From contig CANHWS010000141.1 in NCBI GenBank assembly GCA_947464365.1, positions 1 to 8,766 on the forward strand: a stretch of 8,766 nt of DNA, read 5' to 3'. Source of the stretch: Cytophagaceae bacterium (GTDB lineage Bacteria; Bacteroidota; Bacteroidia; Cytophagales; Flexibacteraceae). Shown piece by piece: positions 8,023 to 8,766 of the stretch (position 1 is the stretch's first letter; each line of letters starts with the position of its first letter). A program made the translations under genes and the position numbers. A model generated the notes under the pieces. That model saw only the letters and a program-made list of their open reading frames with translations, searched no databases and had not been told where the DNA came from.

Positions 8023-8054
8023 GTTGACTCCTACTTCCTTCTTAGGTCAGATCT

Positions 8055-8766
8055 ATGACAGAATTGCAGCGTTATCGTCGGTGGGCGCTCTGGACCATCT
8101 ATGCCGTCTATTTTTTGATCCTTGTTGGTGGCATTGTACGTGCTACAGGTTCTGGGATGGGCTGTCCCGACTGGCCTAAGTGCTTTGGTCGTTGGATACC
8201 ACCAACCAATATTGCTGAGTTGCCAGCGGACTACAAGGATGTCTATCGTGCCAAACGCATCCAGAAGAACGATCGTGTCGCCAAGATGCTGACCGCATTG
8301 GGTTTCGATGGTGCTGCCAAGCAGATCGTTTCTAATCCGTCTATCGGTATTGAGACTGATTTCAATCCGGTCAAGACCTGGATCGAGTACATCAATCGGC
8401 TGATTGGCGTCCTGATTGGGTTGCTAATTGTCGGGACAACTTGGTTTGGTTGGCGTGTTCGTCGTCATAGCCAGCCTGTGCTTTGGTTATCGGTACTAGG
8501 GTTAGTGTTGGTTCTCTTCCAGGCTTGGCTGGGATCTATCGTGGTGTCGGCCAATTTGTTGCCCTTTATCGTGACACTGCACATGTTGTTGGCCCTAGCC
8601 TTGGTTGGCGTACTAATCTATGCCATGGTGCTAGCGACAACCGATTATGTCGGCCTTGGCCTTGTACAGGCTACTGATAACACTGTTGGGCTTCGCCTCT
8701 TGACATGGGGGGTATTGGCGGTGTACATTGCACAAATGATGCTTGGCACACAAGTTCGCGAGCAGA
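8055..8766 (+). CDS. ctaA: Heme A synthase, CtaA/COX15 family (3' partial)
   Basis: An open frame from ATG 8055 to the window edge, 237 complete codons with no stop. It converts heme O to heme A, the cofactor of CoxA, in the cytoplasmic membrane. Visible features are a first helix (about 11-30) leading into VRATGSGMGCPDWPKC, with Cys37 and Cys43 (the loop cysteine pair seen in many CtaA proteins); a long loop (44-105); EYINR (111-115), where Glu111 matches the essential Glu of the ExxHR motif and Asn114 replaces its His; helices at about 116-132, 142-158 and 174-193; His176 (VTLHMLLAL), a likely heme ligand; and GTQVREQ at the edge, a strong COX15 signature at the start of the second half. 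The C-terminal half and its two heme ligands lie outside. A strong terminator lies upstream, and I see no clear promoter in the 81-base gap. AGG at 8044-8046 is at most a weak ribosome site. Confidence 0.94.
   Translation, partial: MTELQRYRRWALWTIYAVYFLILVGGIVRATGSGMGCPDWPKCFGRWIPPTNIAELPADYKDVYRAKRIQKNDRVAKMLTALGFDGAAKQIVSNPSIGIETDFNPVKTWIEYINRLIGVLIGLLIVGTTWFGWRVRRHSQPVLWLSVLGLVLVLFQAWLGSIVVSANLLPFIVTLHMLLALALVGVLIYAMVLATTDYVGLGLVQATDNTVGLRLLTWGVLAVYIAQMMLGTQVREQ

Noticed and set aside
8018..8054. Possible Bacteroidota-type promoter for ctaA (TTTTTG followed by TACTTCCTT)
   Set aside because: The second element does not match TAnnTTTG and the spacing is too short, so I cannot support it.
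8483..8677. Plus-strand 64-codon frame near the right edge
   Set aside because: It is out of frame within ctaA, whose own frame (from 8055) shows clear heme A synthase motifs through the same bases.

Overview
The window is a dense, all-plus-strand run of respiratory genes from what looks like a member of the Bacteroidota (Cytophagales or a relative; phylum likely, order a guess). Three things suggest this. The gene order is the one known from this phylum: alternative complex III genes followed directly by cytochrome oxidase subunits II and I. The start codons lack convincing Shine-Dalgarno sequences. The ActE protein carries a lipoprotein signal. Base composition looks close to half G+C by eye.

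Layout: positions 1-541 hold the 3' end of actB (iron-sulfur part). Then come actC (572-2014, NrfD-type quinol subunit), actD (2087-2617, DUF3341-type membrane subunit), actE (2702-3352, monoheme cytochrome c lipoprotein), actF (3424-4887, second large membrane subunit, with a His-rich loop), coxB (4960-6036, CuA subunit II) and coxA (6069-7973, heme-copper subunit I with a His-rich N-terminus). A good intrinsic terminator (7994-8022) follows coxA. The 5' part of a heme A synthase gene, ctaA/cox15, runs from 8055 off the right edge. Spacers between genes are 30-84 bases, and no gene-free stretch exceeds 300 bases.

Working together: ACIII (ActA-F) oxidises menaquinol and passes electrons through its iron-sulfur and heme c centres to an aa3-type oxidase. 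CoxB receives them at CuA, and CoxA reduces O2 at heme a3/CuB while pumping protons. CtaA makes the heme A that CoxA needs. In this phylum ACIII and aa3 oxidase are known to form a supercomplex, and the gene adjacency fits that. The actA gene and most of actB lie upstream of the window; oxidase subunit III and other assembly genes are not present here.

This is a known system rather than a new one. The parts most worth a second look are the two independent His-rich tracts (ActF loop and CoxA N-terminus), the Asn in place of the usual His in the ExxHR motif of CtaA, the extra N-terminal hydrophobic segments of CoxB, and the terminator that separates ctaA from the structural genes.
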